A stretch of DNA of 37,500 nucleotides from Prorocentrum cordatum (GCA_963575745.1 CAUYUJ010014265.1:25001-62500); one strand, 5' to 3'; counted from the first letter of the stretch, positions 1-12,474 are shown. A program made the numbers and translations. Notes: a model not told the origin generated them from the letters alone.

Positions 1-88
1 CGCGTCCTCTTCAGGGCCCCGCATTGCGCGCCACCGCTGCGGAACCATGCGTACGCCAGCGGGCGGGGCCGACGTGAGCGCCTAGAAG

Positions 89-845
<757 letters not shown>

Positions 846-905
846 CCGAGTGGCGACGATGGTAATGGTGATGGTTTCGAGAATGAGGAAAACACGGAGA
901 GTATA

Positions 906-1113
906 TCGGAGGAGGGGGGCGGGAGGGAGGGGGGGGGGGGGCGAGGAGGAAGGGAGGGATTGCGGGAGGAGGAGGAGGAGGAGAGGAGGAGGAGGAGGAG
1001 GAGGAGGAGGAGGAGGAGGAGGAGGAGGAGGAGGAGGAGGAGGAGGAGGAGGAGGAGGAGGAGGAGGAGGAGGAGGAGGAGGAGGATGGGAGGGGGAGGG
1101 GGAGGAGGAGTAG
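906..1113. repeat. GGA/GAG microsatellite and G-rich tract
   Basis: A purine-only (GGA)n tract, nearly pure from about 967 to 1085, with G-runs on both sides. It lies directly downstream of the GAT tract. Reading frames across it are poly-Gly, poly-Glu, poly-Arg or, on the other strand, poly-Leu, poly-Ser and poly-Pro, and are not credible genes. Confidence 0.96.
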
Positions 1114-2867
1114 CAGCACCGCAGTGCATGTGGAAAGGGGGCGAGGAAGAGGACGAATTCGCAGGTGTGAGGAGGGGGGGGAGGAGAACGAGGATGGCGC
1201 GGATGATGGGGAGGAGGAGGCGGAGGAGGAGGAAAGCGCGGATCATGAGGTTCACAATCAGGAGGAGGAACGGGAGCAAAGTCGATGGCGGATGGTGGCT
1301 TGTGAAAACAGAGGTGGAGAAGGAGTGATGTGGGGATGCAGTAGATGAAGAGGTGGTGGAGGAGGAGGCAAAGGACGATGGCATGGTGTATTGCATTCGG
1401 AGGGAAGTCCTTACCATCGCTCCCGCCGCCATTCCGTTAAGATTCCACACGTGGGCTGCTGCGCGCGTTTGGCTCAATTGACTTGTAGGGGCAAGACGCG
1501 ACTGGCGTTTTAGCGGGGAAGGTGCGCGCGCCCGTCTCTAGGGCGACGCTCGTTTGTCAGGGAATGCCGATTTTTGGACGAAACACAAGTTGCCAACCGA
1601 AAGCGGGATAGAAACATAGTAGACGCAGTGCGTCTTGGTACTCTCCGCAGGGGTTGCGGCGCGAAAAATTAGTGTAATTGCGGGTGAACGTGAGCATTTG
1701 AAATTATCTTGTCCGAGCGAATGAGCCATAACAGTTATCATATTCAATCCCCAGAAGAGGGCCCATAAACCCTCCCTCCAATGATGGAAAACAGTCTTGT
1801 CGGAATTCAGAACAAGGATCACAAGTGTCCGCTACCCCCGATGGGCGCCGGGGGCGCCCACAAATAATCGTAGCAGATCAGAGAGGAAGTCGTTCGATTG
1901 GAAGGTGGGGCTTGTCGTCGGGACGCGGCGTTATGGCTTCGCTGGAACGTGTGTCACGGCGTATGGGGCGGACACCCCAATGGATTATGATGTTGAGAGC
2001 GAATATGCAGTCTCCGAAGTTCTCGACCTCGAATCCAATTGTCCCGAGTCAAAGTCGGCGGGTCGCGGTTTTGCCGGCGCGGGTCACGCCGACTCGACCG
2101 ACGAAAGTATTGTTGGCACGCATAAGATTCTTGTTCCGTCTGACGCGCCCGAACCGTTGGAAACGGTTCAGAGTCGACAAAGGGCGACCCCCGGCACAGC
2201 CGAGAGCTTTCGCTTGACCTTTACCCCAGCGAACGGAATATGTTCCCAGGGTAGGTGCGGGATCAGACAGCTCAATGTCAAGCTCGTTCCATTCGAAGAG
2301 GGTTAGAAAACATCGGAGTTTGAAAGCCCGGCGGGGGCGAAGAGACTTTGGGCTGCACTGTCACAGGCGCCTCGGCCAGAGGTCGTTGCGGCGGATGATG
2401 ACAAAGATACGCTCAACGGGGTCCCAAAGCAGAACGCGGGTCACTGTGGTTTTGCCGCCAGTCCCGTGTCACCTTCTGTCGACGCTGTTCGTTGGGGCCA
2501 GCCGGAGGAAGCAGGAAAGTTGCGCGGTGCGGGAGTTTTGCTCGCCGCACCCGTGGGGTTTCACTAGTGCGGTGAGGAGCCATTGCGCGCGTCGGTACGA
2601 AACTATGAGAAACAGCAGATATAGATTAGCGAGAGCTGTTTTTCAGTGCGGGGAAGGGCTATGCGGATGGCGTCGGTTGCCAGGTGTCTGGCGTGTCGAA
2701 CCTGACCTGGATCTCCGTCGGAGAGAGATGCTGACCTCCTGTGGCCCGCTGTCCCCACGACGCTGAACATCGTTGTCCGGGGATGTCGGGTGACGGTGAT
2801 GGGCCAGCTTGTCAGGCATGTTCTGGGACTTGGGCGCAATTGGTATGCCATGAAACAAGCCTTGTGA
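1114..2867. other. No recognisable gene
   Basis: Mixed-composition DNA following the microsatellites. One + frame is open from 1797 to 2306 (about 169 codons) with reasonably protein-like composition, but I recognise no family or motif in it and would not call it a gene. No tRNA, repeat pair or promoter could be supported. Confidence 0.5.
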
Positions 2868-3199
2868 GAAGCTGTTCTGCAGCGAGAGGCAGCGATCGCC
2901 GTGGCTCGGATGCAAGGGCAGATCTAAGAACGTGTCTGCCAGTTGAAAGCTACTCGGAGCAAACTGGCTGGCGATGGCCATGCGGTGACTGAGCTGAAGG
3001 CGGACGAGGATCGAACGGAGACTGCAGCGGCGCGCGAGATGGGAGCGCGCTTCATCGCAGAGCGGTGCCCGAGGTAGAGAGGCGAGAGCTGGTCTCTCGA
3101 ACGAAGGAATCTGAAGAGGCTGCCCGAATGGTCGAGACGGCAGTCGCTAGGGGTCGCTGGGCAGAAATGGCCGAGAAGAGGGGGCCTCGCGCGAGATGA
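2868..3199 (+). pseudogene. gag-like coiled-coil relic
   Basis: Read from 2868, the frame gives a charged, Ala/Glu/Arg-rich helix (EAVLQREAAIAVARM, then later ELKADEDRTETAAARE) with one in-frame TAA after GQI. After a frameshift near 3070 the same character continues (ELVSRTKESEEAARMVETAV) to a TGA at 3197-3199. Long helical N-terminal segments of this kind are common at the start of retroelement gag proteins. Composition is the only evidence, so another coiled-coil gene fragment is possible. Confidence 0.3.
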
Positions 3200-6100
3200 A
3201 CGTCAGGGCTGAGTGTGTGGCCAGAACCCAACAGGGCGAGTTTCTCGCCGAGGGAGTGGTCCGAGAAGGAGGGGCAGGGCAGAAGTGATTGCGCTTCCCC
3301 GAAGGCTCAATCGCCCTGGGCTGAGAGGGCCAGCCGCGCGAGACAGACCTCTGCTGCAGCTGCAATGTTGCTGGGGGGGGGCCGGCGCCCAGTCCGCGCA
3401 GTCGCGCGCGCGTCGGGTGTGGTTCTATCGCCCGGAACTCGGGCCGCGCGCGCGCGCGCCCCCTGCGAGTGGGAAATGGTTTCCCGGCGAACGCGGGCGA
3501 CGAAGTCGACGTGGGGGCAGCCTTCGAAGGCAGTTTTTCCAGAGGAGGTGCGCGACGGAGTAGACCACCGTGAGCACCGATGTGCGTGGCGCGCGCGCGT
3601 CAGCGAGGGCCGCCCCGAGGGCGCGCGCCGGGCCTCGCGAGCAGCGCCGACTAAATCGCCGTCGGGCCAGTCTGAGGTCAGACGAACAGAACGGATGCGC
3701 CCCAGAGAAGCGGATTTCTCTTCGGGTTGGAATTCGGCATCTACAGGCGAAGGCGCGTCGTCGGGCAGGGAGAAGACGCAGAGGTCCATGTTGCCCGAGA
3801 TGCTGCTCAGGATTGGCGGCCCCCTGAGGTTGGAATTGCGCGGGCCCCCCCCCCTTTCCGGGGCGTCGCGGAGGCCGAGTTCCCTGCTGGCGGCGGTCGA
3901 GGGGCAGGCAGCCAGCGGAGTCCGAGTGGCTGTCCGCTGAGCAGAGCCGTTTGAAGAGGGCGCCCGAGCGTCCGGCGAGCGGGCGCGGTGCTCCAGCGTG
4001 TGTTTCTCCTCGGCAGAGCGTCAGCGAATCTGCGTTTCCGTCAGAGGCTGCGAAGCTTGACGCGGGGGGTGGCGAATCGTGGACCCGCCGCGTGGCGGAC
4101 AGGGCGGGCCCGCCGCCGTCGGCGGCGGGGCTGGTCGCTGTGATGTGCCTCTCGCGGGCGGCGGGCCGCCAGAGCCGCTGGGCGACGCGACTGCGGGCGC
4201 GGCGATGTCCCGCGGGGCATTGGCCCCGGAGGCGATGGCCTCGCGGGCGATAGCGGCGGAAACGATGGCGACGAGCCCCTCTGGGCGGCCGCCGCCGGGG
4301 CATGCCGACCTGCCCGTGTTGGAGTAGGGTGCGCGTGGTCTCCGGGCAGCGAGCGTGAAGAGGGGCGCGGCGGCTGCGGGCTGCCAGCGCGCGTGGGACA
4401 GGATGCAGAACGTGCAGTCAAGCTGCTGGAGTACACGGCTTTCGCGAACGTCGAGAACAGCTGGGGCATGTAAAGCGTTTGAAGTTTACCCAAATATGTG
4501 GGGCGGACAAGTCCAGCATCTTGGCGCCCTAGCCCGGCCGCGACATTGGCGAGGGTGGGGGAGCGCTCGGGTCATTTCCCGTGTTCTGCAGAAGGCCAAA
4601 TCCAATCAACCGTGGGTAGCGAAGAGAGTCTTCAAGGCCGCGGGCGACTCGACGAGCGCGTGAAGGGCGTCTTCGGACAGGCGCTCTAGCGCGACTTGGC
4701 AGGGTGCCCCGCCGCGCTCGACAGTTGCTTCTCCTGCAGGGCAACGACGGTCTGGGTTATGGGGGGGGGCGGCGGATATTGACCTCGGGGCGCTCCTCAG
4801 CGACCGAACATGTCGCGATCTGGACATGGATCACCGGCGCATTTTCTGTTGTCGGTGAGTCTGAGGTAGATGGCGAATGCAGCGCATAATGTCGGGTTGC
4901 CCCCTGCAGCGTGGGACTTTGCGGGATCGGGTTTTGGAGCAACGATGCAGAGATAATGTTCTACTGGGTGTCTCTGGGCTGGCGGGGCATATGCGTTGCG
5001 TTCAAATGAGGTACCTTTATGTTAGATGATCCCGAGGTCCGAAGGATGGCGCTCAGAGCTGGTGAGCGGTGGCGCGCCGGAGGCGTTTGCAGAGTGCATG
5101 TTGGCCGCGGCTGGTGGCGGCGTAGCGGGCCCAATTCTGCGCCCCCCTCCTTCCCGGGATTCGGTGCTGGCCCCGGTTGCGGTGTTGTGGGGGCAGAAGG
5201 GGCAGCGGTGGCGCCTGCTGCCTGTGGGGGGGGCATCGCCGCGGGCGGCGCCGTCGCCCCTTTCTAGACGGGGCTGGTCAATGAAGACGGCTCGTCGCCC
5301 GTCAGTCAGAGTTGGCCGCGCGAAGCGTGGGGGCACCGGGTGTGCCAGACCTCCTGGGTAGAGCATCGGACGCGGTAAATATTCATGCAGCGAGGCGGTG
5401 GCTGTCGGACTCGGACAGCGATGACAGCGGACGTTGGGGCATAAAGCAATTCCAGGAGTTCTACGTGGTCCCGGTGGGCGAGCCTGGATTTCAGGTGCTC
5501 CTTTCCCGAATTCGGCTGCGATGGTCGCCTCTGCGCCTCGCCTTCCCTGCGCGAGCGTGACGGAGGTCCTCGGTCGCTTGCGCGTGATGCAGCCTAATCG
5601 CGCGGGGACCGATCGCGTCGGACGGATTCCCAGCGCCGAGTGCAATGCCGGTCTCGCAGCTGGGTGTCTACTGCCCCCGGAGTGGGACCGGGCTTCGCGG
5701 CCTGAGACTGATCGGTGGCGTCGAGGCAGCGGGGGGTTTCGCAGAGTAGCCGTGGCCGCAACGAACGGCGAGGAAAAGGATGCCGGGGTGATATCCAAGA
5801 TCCCAGAGAATGCAAGGTGCGTGGGCCAAAGGCCGTGCGCCGGCCCGCGATGGCATCTCGCGCTGCGAAGATGTGAATTCTAAATTTGAATTGTCGCAGG
5901 AAGCGCGCGTGCCGGAGGGCAGAGAGTGATCGGAGTATAGGTCTGCGAGCGCGAGTGTGGTCTTTGGCCCAGGCTGGATCCCGAGCTTTCTTCCAATCGG
6001 TGGCGTGAAAAGCAGGGGCCTTTCGGCGGGCGCGCGCGGGCGGCCGACTGTGTCGCGGGGGCCGCGAGCCCCGGGCCTGCCGACGACTGCATCGTGAAAC

Positions 6101-6628
6101 GGTTGACGGGGTGGCTTGTCGCCCGCCGCTGCAGAAGAGGTCTTGAACCCGTCGTTGATGGGGCAACCCTGCTGGGCGGAGTCGATTTGGCCCTCGCGCC
6201 TATCGTGGGGCCGAACTCGAGGACCGTCTTGGCGCGCGTGTTCCCCCCCTCGGCCCTCGGGGGGCGAACGAGTTTCGGGGGGGGGGGGGCTGAAAAAGGA
6301 GCTAAGCGCTTGCTGCGCGGGGCAAGCATTTGGAATCTGATTGCCATCCTGGAGGCTAGTTGCAGTCTCGAGTCAAAAGGGACTTCCAAAGGAGCCGACG
6401 TCAGGAACGTCAATCAAGGTTGCGTCGAAATCTATGGCCGCGGGTGGCAGGGCATGACTTCGCAAATTGACGAAACTTTCCCATAATTCAATGAGCTGCT
6501 CGCCGACGTATCTTATTGTCATGCGGCCGTCGGTTGTGCTTCAGGGAGGCTGGCTTCGGGCATGATGTCTCGGGGTTCATTAGGGTCCAAATTGACGAGA
6601 GAGGCTTGTAATATTGTGGTACGGCCCG
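3200..6628. other. Unresolved interior of the copia-like relic
   Basis: GC-rich sequence with many overlapping open frames on both strands, as expected by chance at this base composition. I looked for a CCHC zinc knuckle, the aspartic protease D[ST]G and the integrase HHCC signature and could not find a convincing one. Short homopolymer runs (C or G, 7-11 nt) are frequent, e.g. near 3370, 3845 and 6280. Confidence 0.4.
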
Positions 6629-7003
6629 AGCGTTGCTACTGCTTCGTTTGGCACGATGTTCACCATTCGGATTGCGCTGCGGGTCTGGAACGATGATGCG
6701 AAGGCCCTTCGATTCGAAATCCAGGTGGGTTTGGCTAAGTCAGACTTTGAACTTTAGAGCATAAGCCATACTAGGTGTTGAGGGCTTGTAGACGAGTCTG
6801 GGGAAAGATGAAGAGGTTTCCGGTTGGAGGCCCCCCGTTAGATTTGATTTTTGGGATTGGGGGCCCCGCCGTAGCCCCGTGATTAATTCGAGGCGATGGC
6901 CTGTGTGATCAGGACTGGGGAAGTGGCGACGGGGCGCCTGGTGCTCGGTCGAGAGCTCCTGCGCACCCCCTGGTACTTAGACGATTTCCTCGTGGGTGGT
7001 GAC
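6629..7003 (+). pseudogene. Reverse transcriptase relic, Ty1/copia type
   Basis: In a single frame (interrupted by stops) the segment reads SVATASFGTMFTIRIALRVW, then FEIQVGLAKSDF, then WYLDDFLVGGD at 6971-7003. This resembles the copia RT layout: a helix before motif A, motif A itself (usual form F/L-D-V/I-x-x-A-F-L) and the catalytic Y-V-D-D box followed by hydrophobics and G. The gap between the motif A block and the DD box is about 87 codons, matching intact copia RTs. The DD pair survives, but motif A has lost its aspartate (E) and its A-F pair. Clearly not functional. Confidence 0.42.
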
Positions 7004-8552
7004 GTTTCCGCCGGGCTCCCTACCCGGACGGGTTGGGCGCCAAATCGCTGAGAGGCGCGCGCGATCGGCATTGAGAAGTCAGATTGCAGATTGCGCCGGG
7101 GGGGGCCGAGTGCCAGGCCCGCTGAACACGGCTTCTCTGGGGCTGGTTCGGCGGCTGATGTGGGCGCTGCCCTCCCGGGGCCGCGGGCGGCTGGCCTTCG
7201 CGACTCCGGCGCTGCTGGAGATGGTCCGAGCGAAATGCATGACCACTGGTGCGGAGATCGGGAAAGTCTGCGATCCGATCTGGTGCAATGTTGCTTTGGT
7301 GGGAAACCGGGCTTCCCTCTCTCTGCGCGCGGGAGCCGAATTTATCGAAACGCGCGCGGTGACGGTGTGCGTCGGCTGGCATAGCGCTGCTTCCAACAAT
7401 CTATGTGATATTATGTTTCTGCGGGCGGTGGTGGTTTATGCGAGTTTTCCTCGCAGATGGGGGCGCGATCGCTCGCGTGGACGTCGATCTGATTATGGTA
7501 GACAGTCGAGGGAACATTGTTCTTGCGTAAGTAGAAGGATGCACTTTCTTCGCTGGTGCGGACCTCAGGATCGGCGTCCGTCGACAGCTCGCCGAGCATG
7601 CTACAGTGATACGACGCAAGGACAAACTTGGGTTATCCTGGCAAGGAAACATCAGCTCGAGCAGGAGGCACTTGCCCATGGAGTGGATCTGAGCGCTGCC
7701 GAGGCCAAATCGTACAGCGCAATGGATGGACCTTGCGCCGTCGCCCTTGACTAGGGCAAGATCGAGAAGGTCCTTGCGATGGGAGAGCAGAATATGCACA
7801 GCATGGAGGAAGCAGGTGCGCTGTTGGCAGTGTGGATAGTCTCGCTCGAGGAACGGCGCGAGGTTGTGGCGCGAGACGAGGCGGGTCCGAGGGGGCAAGT
7901 GGCCGCATTTCGGCAAGACGAGTTTGCGTGCAAGAGGAGGTCGACGACGACAGTCCGAGATCTCACGGGCGAGCGGGGCCGCGCCGCATCGGACAATCGG
8001 ACGAGCGCGGGCGAGATCGAGGGCGTCGATCAGACGCTAGCCGAGGCGAAGGCTTCGAGCGAAGAGACGTGGTTTCAACTTCAGGAAGCTATCGCCGCGC
8101 CTCCTCGGAGGTCCGCGCCGTGGAGTCACCGTGCTTTGGCGATTGATGGAATGGAGCTGCAGGGGCAATCCGGAGAAGGTCGCTTCGCTTGCTCCGCCTA
8201 GGGTTGGCGACCCATCGGACCTACGGGGGGGCGTAGGGGCCAAAACCGACGTGGAGGTAACATCCCAGCAGGGGGGCGAGTCGAATCGTCTCGAGATGGT
8301 TGAAACGATGAGGGTGACCATCGATGAGATCAGCGCGCTCGATGCTGGTGTGCTTTGAGTCAACCGTGCCATGAGGCTTGTCAGTATACGTAGAAATCGA
8401 AGACAGGACAGGGGTGTGAGTGTCGTCGTTGTAAAATTTCAGGGGTCTTGTGGGCTTCGGGGCGGGGGCGTCGCAGCGGCTGCGTACTGCGCTGGGTAGG
8501 CGAAATCGAATGTATAGGAGGACATCGGCCATTTGCGGACTCCAAACGATGC
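7004..8552 (+). pseudogene. Probable decayed RT thumb / RNase H region
   Basis: This links the RT relic to the RNase H tail. Around 7130-7230 one frame reads SLGLVRRLMWALP...RLAFATPALLEM, reminiscent of the copia segment YRSLVGxLxWL...RPDIAFAV, and about 7370-7390 reads VCVGWHSAAS, reminiscent of the RNase H start G-x-S-D-A. These are weak, gap-ridden resemblances. The 7779-8201 open frame has a charged helical composition but no motif. Confidence 0.25.
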
Positions 8553-8645
8553 GTAAAGACGCGCGAGATGACCTCGGATGGACTGACCAAGGGCGGCATC
8601 GATATATCTGCCCTCGTCGACGTGGCCGGTGGCTCTCGCCAGTGG
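8553..8645 (+). pseudogene. copia RNase H C-terminal tail relic
   Basis: The frame reads VKTREMTSDGLTKGGIDISA and continues with LVDVAGGSRQWS. Copia-type polyproteins end their RNase H with W-[VC]-x-T-x-x-M-x-A-D-x-L-T-K-G, followed by a short helix and a G-x-W segment. Here TREM-TSDGLTKGG and the trailing W are preserved, with S replacing the usual A before D. It lies on the same strand as the RT relic, about 1.55 kb downstream. This is the clearest single piece of evidence for the copia assignment. Confidence 0.5.
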
Positions 8646-9290
8646 TCACGCGCGCCGTGCGCAGTCACACTCACGTCGGCTGGCAAGCTCGCAGTGCTCT
8701 CAATCTGGACCAGCCGATCTCCGACAACTAACAATTATCAGCGCTCGTCTGTGGACTGTCGTGTGCTCCATTCTCCTCGGAACCATCAGTCCTTCCCCAT
8801 CCTCGCCCCCTTCGGAAGACCCATTGGATTGCGCGTGGTGGTTGGGATATATGTTGCAGCGCGGCTGTTCGGAAGGAGATGTAGTCTGGAGTTTCGCCGT
8901 CGCAGAGTTCAGCCTGCGCTGTGGCGTGAATGTGTATTCGGGCGTGCTGGACCAGGAAGTAGCAGGGATAATCAGGGATGAACGTCTATGATGCCGCTGC
9001 CGTTTTCTCGGCAGCAGGCTTGTGCGCCGCGTGGCTGGAGCGCGCTTCGTCGCCGGTTCGCAGCTCGCGCGCCGGCGCGCGTCGACCCGCGCTGGCGGCT
9101 CCCCGCTGCCGTGCGCGCGCGTGCCAGCGTGCTTCGAAACGAGCCGCTGGGGCCTCCGGGGCCGCTGCCGCCTCGCCCCTCGCGGACCGCGCCCCCGGCG
9201 TGACTTCCGCGCGCCGAGGACGCGGCGCGCGGCGCTCGCGACGTCCGCGCGTCGAGCCGAGACGCGTGCTCGATCTCCGCTGCCCCCTCC
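8646..9290. other. No recognisable gene
   Basis: Unique-looking sequence after the copia RNase H tail. A 3' LTR would be expected here if the element were complete, but I could not match this stretch to anything upstream of 2868. Confidence 0.4.
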
Positions 9291-9303
9291 AGGCACGTGG
9301 TCG

Positions 9304-10506
9304 ATGTCTGGTTATCCGAAGGCGCAACCGGTCATTGTCCTTCCTCCTGGCATGCCTCCGATGATGCCTCCGCCGAGTCAGGATCAGTCGCGTCGGTTAA
9401 AGCGCCAGGTGCAGCAGTTCAATGGGGCTGGGCGCGCCCCCTCAATCTCATCTGCCTCTCGAGGCCACGATCGGGTCCCAGGTCTTCCACTGTCCCACTT
9501 GCGCCCGCCGTCTCCCCGCAGGGTCCGCGCAGTCTCCGCGCCCCGCGCTCGGTTGCTGCCCGCCTGCGCAGCATCCGCGCCGCGTGCCGACATGCCGACC
9601 TCGGTGCTCGCGGAAGGTTTTCGGGCCTTTGTTCTCAGGAAGAGCGACGCCGAAGTTGCGAGGTTCATGCGGCAGTGGCGCATCGCCGGCCGAGTTCCCG
9701 AGGTGCTGCTCCGCCGAAGTCTCTACTCCACCCGCGTCATGGATCCAGAGTTGCGCGCCAGATTCGCGTTCGAGGCTCGCAATGCCATGGGCTGGCAGAG
9801 CGACGCGCGGCCGCAGTGCGCCGAACCTCCGCTCGGCGTGGTGCCGACGAGCGCCGCGGCTCTTGTCCTCGTCCAAAATGGGCGCGGTGCCGAAAGACGG
9901 GGCAGCGTCGGCCTCCAGCCCGCGCCGCGAGCAGCGCGGCCCTCGTCGCACTCAGACCCCGAGAAGGACACCAGGGCTGAAACTGTAGCGAGAGGCGCCG
10001 ACGAGGAGGAGTGCGCGGCGCGCGCTTGCCCCGCGATGATGGGGGGCGCGATGGCCGAGGCGTCAGCGGCGCTGGTCTTTTATAGCCGAGCGTCCTGCCC
10101 TTGGAAAAAGGCACGCTGGAAGCCGACTCGTCGCGGGCCGAGAGGTAGTCTCGGCGACGCCCCGGCCGCGAGGCGACGTCGGCTTGTGACCAATAGCTGC
10201 GGCACTCGGCCCTCTGCAAGGCGGTCAACGAGGCGCGTGTCTGGCAGTGGCAGGAGCAGGGGCGAGAGCAGGGGCGAGTCCACGCCAGAGACCGACGAGG
10301 ACCTGCCCAACAAGAGGAAGACGCGCAGGGCCGGGGGGGCGGTCACGCGCTGGCGCGCCAGCGCGGCCCTCCGCGCGGCGGCCGCCGGCGAAGCAGGCCA
10401 GCCCTCGCCCGCGGGCGGTGCCGAGGCCGACGGGGCGGAGGCGCCCCGCGCGCCCGGCGAGGAGGTGGTTTCTGGTCGTGGAGGGAGCGGCTCTCGCAAC
10501 TCGTGA
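9304..10506 (+). CDS. Possible gene, proline/methionine-rich N-terminus, function unknown
   Basis: The frame stays open for 400 codons from the ATG at 9304 to the TGA at 10504-10506. The start reads MSGYPKAQPVIVLPPGMPP, then a Met/Pro run and a basic-polar helix (RRLKRQVQQFN), which looks like real protein. A second protein-like block lies at about 9600-9800 (EGFRAFVLRKSDAEVARFMR, later DPELRARFAFEARNAMGWQ). The stretch between (about 9410-9590) looks less like protein and could be an intron, ending near the pyrimidine-rich TCTCCCCGCAG. A pyrimidine tract and AG at 9291-9292 lie 11 nt before the ATG and would suit trans-splicing. The C-terminal third is low-complexity Arg/Ala/Gly. No family recognised. 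Chance open frames are common at this GC content. Confidence 0.38.
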   Translation: MSGYPKAQPVIVLPPGMPPMMPPPSQDQSRRLKRQVQQFNGAGRAPSISSASRGHDRVPGLPLSHLRPPSPRRVRAVSAPRARLLPACAASAPRADMPTSVLAEGFRAFVLRKSDAEVARFMRQWRIAGRVPEVLLRRSLYSTRVMDPELRARFAFEARNAMGWQSDARPQCAEPPLGVVPTSAAALVLVQNGRGAERRGSVGLQPAPRAARPSSHSDPEKDTRAETVARGADEEECAARACPAMMGGAMAEASAALVFYSRASCPWKKARWKPTRRGPRGSLGDAPAARRRRLVTNSCGTRPSARRSTRRVSGSGRSRGESRGESTPETDEDLPNKRKTRRAGGAVTRWRASAALRAAAAGEAGQPSPAGGAEADGAEAPRAPGEEVVSGRGGSGSRNS

Positions 10507-11159
10507 TTGCGGTGAGCTTCGAGGTGATCGTGTTATGAAGAGCGCGCGTTCCTCGAGGTCTTTCTCCATCCATCGCCTTCGCCCGCCTGCCAGGTCATGG
10601 CGTCGCCGCACCTCCGCCTAGCTCTCCACGTGGCCCCTGGGCCATCACTTCGCCCGAGTCTTAGGACAGGCTTTCAGGCGTCGCGTCTGCGGCCCGAGGT
10701 CACCAGCATGCACAGATGTAGCCTGGGAGAACTCGCGCCACCACTAATCGCGCGTGTGTGAGCTCTTCCAGTGCCACTCCTGCGAGCACAGGCGAGCGAA
10801 TCGTTCAACAGGGTGAGCCCACGTTCTGTCGCGTTGCGTGCGCCGGGGTCTGACAGCGACGGGGTCTCCCTGCTGAGTCTCATATGCGCTGGAGTTTGGC
10901 AGTTCTGATTCCTTTCTTCCTTGGTCTCCCTTCTCCGCCAGAGCTGTTCGATCGCCCGCGCGACTGCGACTCAACTACGAGTTGCCGCTGCCGTTTGGCC
11001 CAAGCGCCAGTTCATGCTGTTATAACGTACGGGAAGTCAAACAGTGCAATCATTTTTTTATTGCTGCCATGCTTTCTCTCGTGCAGCTTCCCCGATGCAA
11101 TTCTAGTACCCCCTCCTCCTCGCGCGCTGAGGGCAAAGCGGTCCTTATCCGCCGCAGCC
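10507..11159. other. No recognisable gene
   Basis: Sequence between the possible proline-rich gene and the CTC microsatellite. No supported gene, repeat pair or RNA. Confidence 0.5.
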
Positions 11160-11275
11160 CGCGCCCCCTCCTCCTCCTCCTCCTCTTCCCCCTCCTCCTC
11201 CTCCTCTTCCCCCTCCTCCTCCTCCTCCTCCTCCTCCTCCTCCTCCTCCTCCTCCTCCTCCTCTTCCTCTCTCCG
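11160..11275. repeat. CTC/TCC microsatellite
   Basis: A nearly pure (CTC)n tract with TTC interruptions, giving poly-Leu/Ser/Pro or, on the reverse, poly-Glu/Arg/Gly frames. Not coding. Confidence 0.96.
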
Positions 11276-12470
11276 CCCTCCCTTCCGTCCGCGCGCGATC
11301 CAGCGCACGCTGAGCGTGTGGGGGGAGGGGGAGCGGAGGGCGGCAGGCAAGGGTTGGGAGCCCTCGGACATGACCCGTGTCGATGCGCCGGTCCCGGGGT
11401 GCGTGGGGTCGAGAGCTCCAAAGAAGCCTGCGTCGTAAAAAGGGCTCCACAGTCGGATTGTTTGGGGGGCGGGGAGGAAACGCTGGTGTGGGAGAAAATT
11501 GTGGGATGCGCGATTCGGTTTGTGAGAGGGGATTTCTGCCGTTGTGTGCCTGGAGGTAGGGCTGGGCATCTGTCCCCCTCTCTTGCCGTGCTCTTTTCTT
11601 CGTGTCTCTACTTGGTCTGTTCCATCGCACTTGGGATCGTTGGCTTTCGGCGGAGTGTTTCTAGGATCCGACCGAACGATGGTGACAGGAGGGGATGAGG
11701 GGGGAACGTCGGTGACGATGAAAGGAGTGATGCAGGGAATGTCGGAACCATCTTGAGGCCTCAGATGCGCACGGGAACGCGAAAAGGCACGAAACTGAAC
11801 ATGCACTGACAGGCTTCCGTTTGGCGCTTCGGGGAGCCGTCTCAGTGCCTTTCTGGTGCCTCTTGGAGCCATGCTGGAGGCTGGAGGCCATCTACGCTAA
11901 TCTGGTTTACGCCATCTTGGGGTACATCTGGGATTGTCTGGAGCCGCTTGGAGTTACCTTTAATTCTAGTGCCTCGTTACCCCTTCGGCCCAGAACCAGG
12001 GGAAGTGTGAAGACGGGTGGTTTTGGAAGAGCTGATGTGCGGAGTCACCTCCGCCCCGTGGGGTGGCGGGATTGACCAGTGCAGATGGGCTTGTAGCATA
12101 ATCGATCCTGGTTCATGGTCTCGGTCTACCTGCCTACGAGAGAAGCCGACGTGGCGAAGTCAGGGTCGTAGGGGTCTGTTTTCCCCAGACTGCTTGCACT
12201 TGGCGGTTGCTGCTTCTCTTCCACGTCGTTGGACCTGGTTGTTGGGGCTTGGCCCAAGGGGACGCCCCGTGCGTGGTGGCTGGCTGTCAGGTTTCTCGCG
12301 TCGCGGGCGCCCGGTTGCGCCTCGTGACCGCCCCGTGCGCGGAGGATGGCTGTTTGGTTTTTGTGTCCGGGGGGGCGCCCGTGGGTGCCCCCCGTGGGCG
12401 CGCCGTGCGCTGGCTGGGTTGTCAGGGTTCCCGCCCCGTCGCAGCTCGTGGGTATCGCGTCGCCACGCAT
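11276..12470. other. No recognisable gene; degenerate TGGAGCC-type repeats
   Basis: No gene supported. From about 11820 to 11960 the sequence is built from loose variants of GCC-TCTTGGAGCC and GCCATCTTGGGG. The same vocabulary recurs at 16015-16150 and inside the transporter intron at 18550-18800, so it appears to be a dispersed low-order repeat family. Confidence 0.4.
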
Positions 12471-12474
12471 ACAG

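Larger units (their letters stand above)
2868..8645 (+). mobile_element. Decayed Ty1/copia-like retrotransposon (relic)
   Basis: Three landmarks occur in the order of a copia element. A gag-like alpha-helical segment lies at 2868-3199. A reverse-transcriptase palm block lies at 6629-7003, in one frame with its YLDD box. An RNase H C-terminal tail lies at 8553-8645. Between them the reading frame is shattered by stops and frameshifts, and I could not trace protease or integrase. I found no LTR pair, so the element's ends are unknown. Copia order (gag, protease, integrase, RT, RNase H) is established knowledge. Assignment to one element is inference from order, strand and a span of about 5.8 kb. 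Confidence 0.4.

Noticed and set aside
3147-5883. Numerous overlapping 60-290 codon open frames on both strands
   Set aside because: At this GC content stops are rare and such frames overlap in all six phases. None showed a motif.
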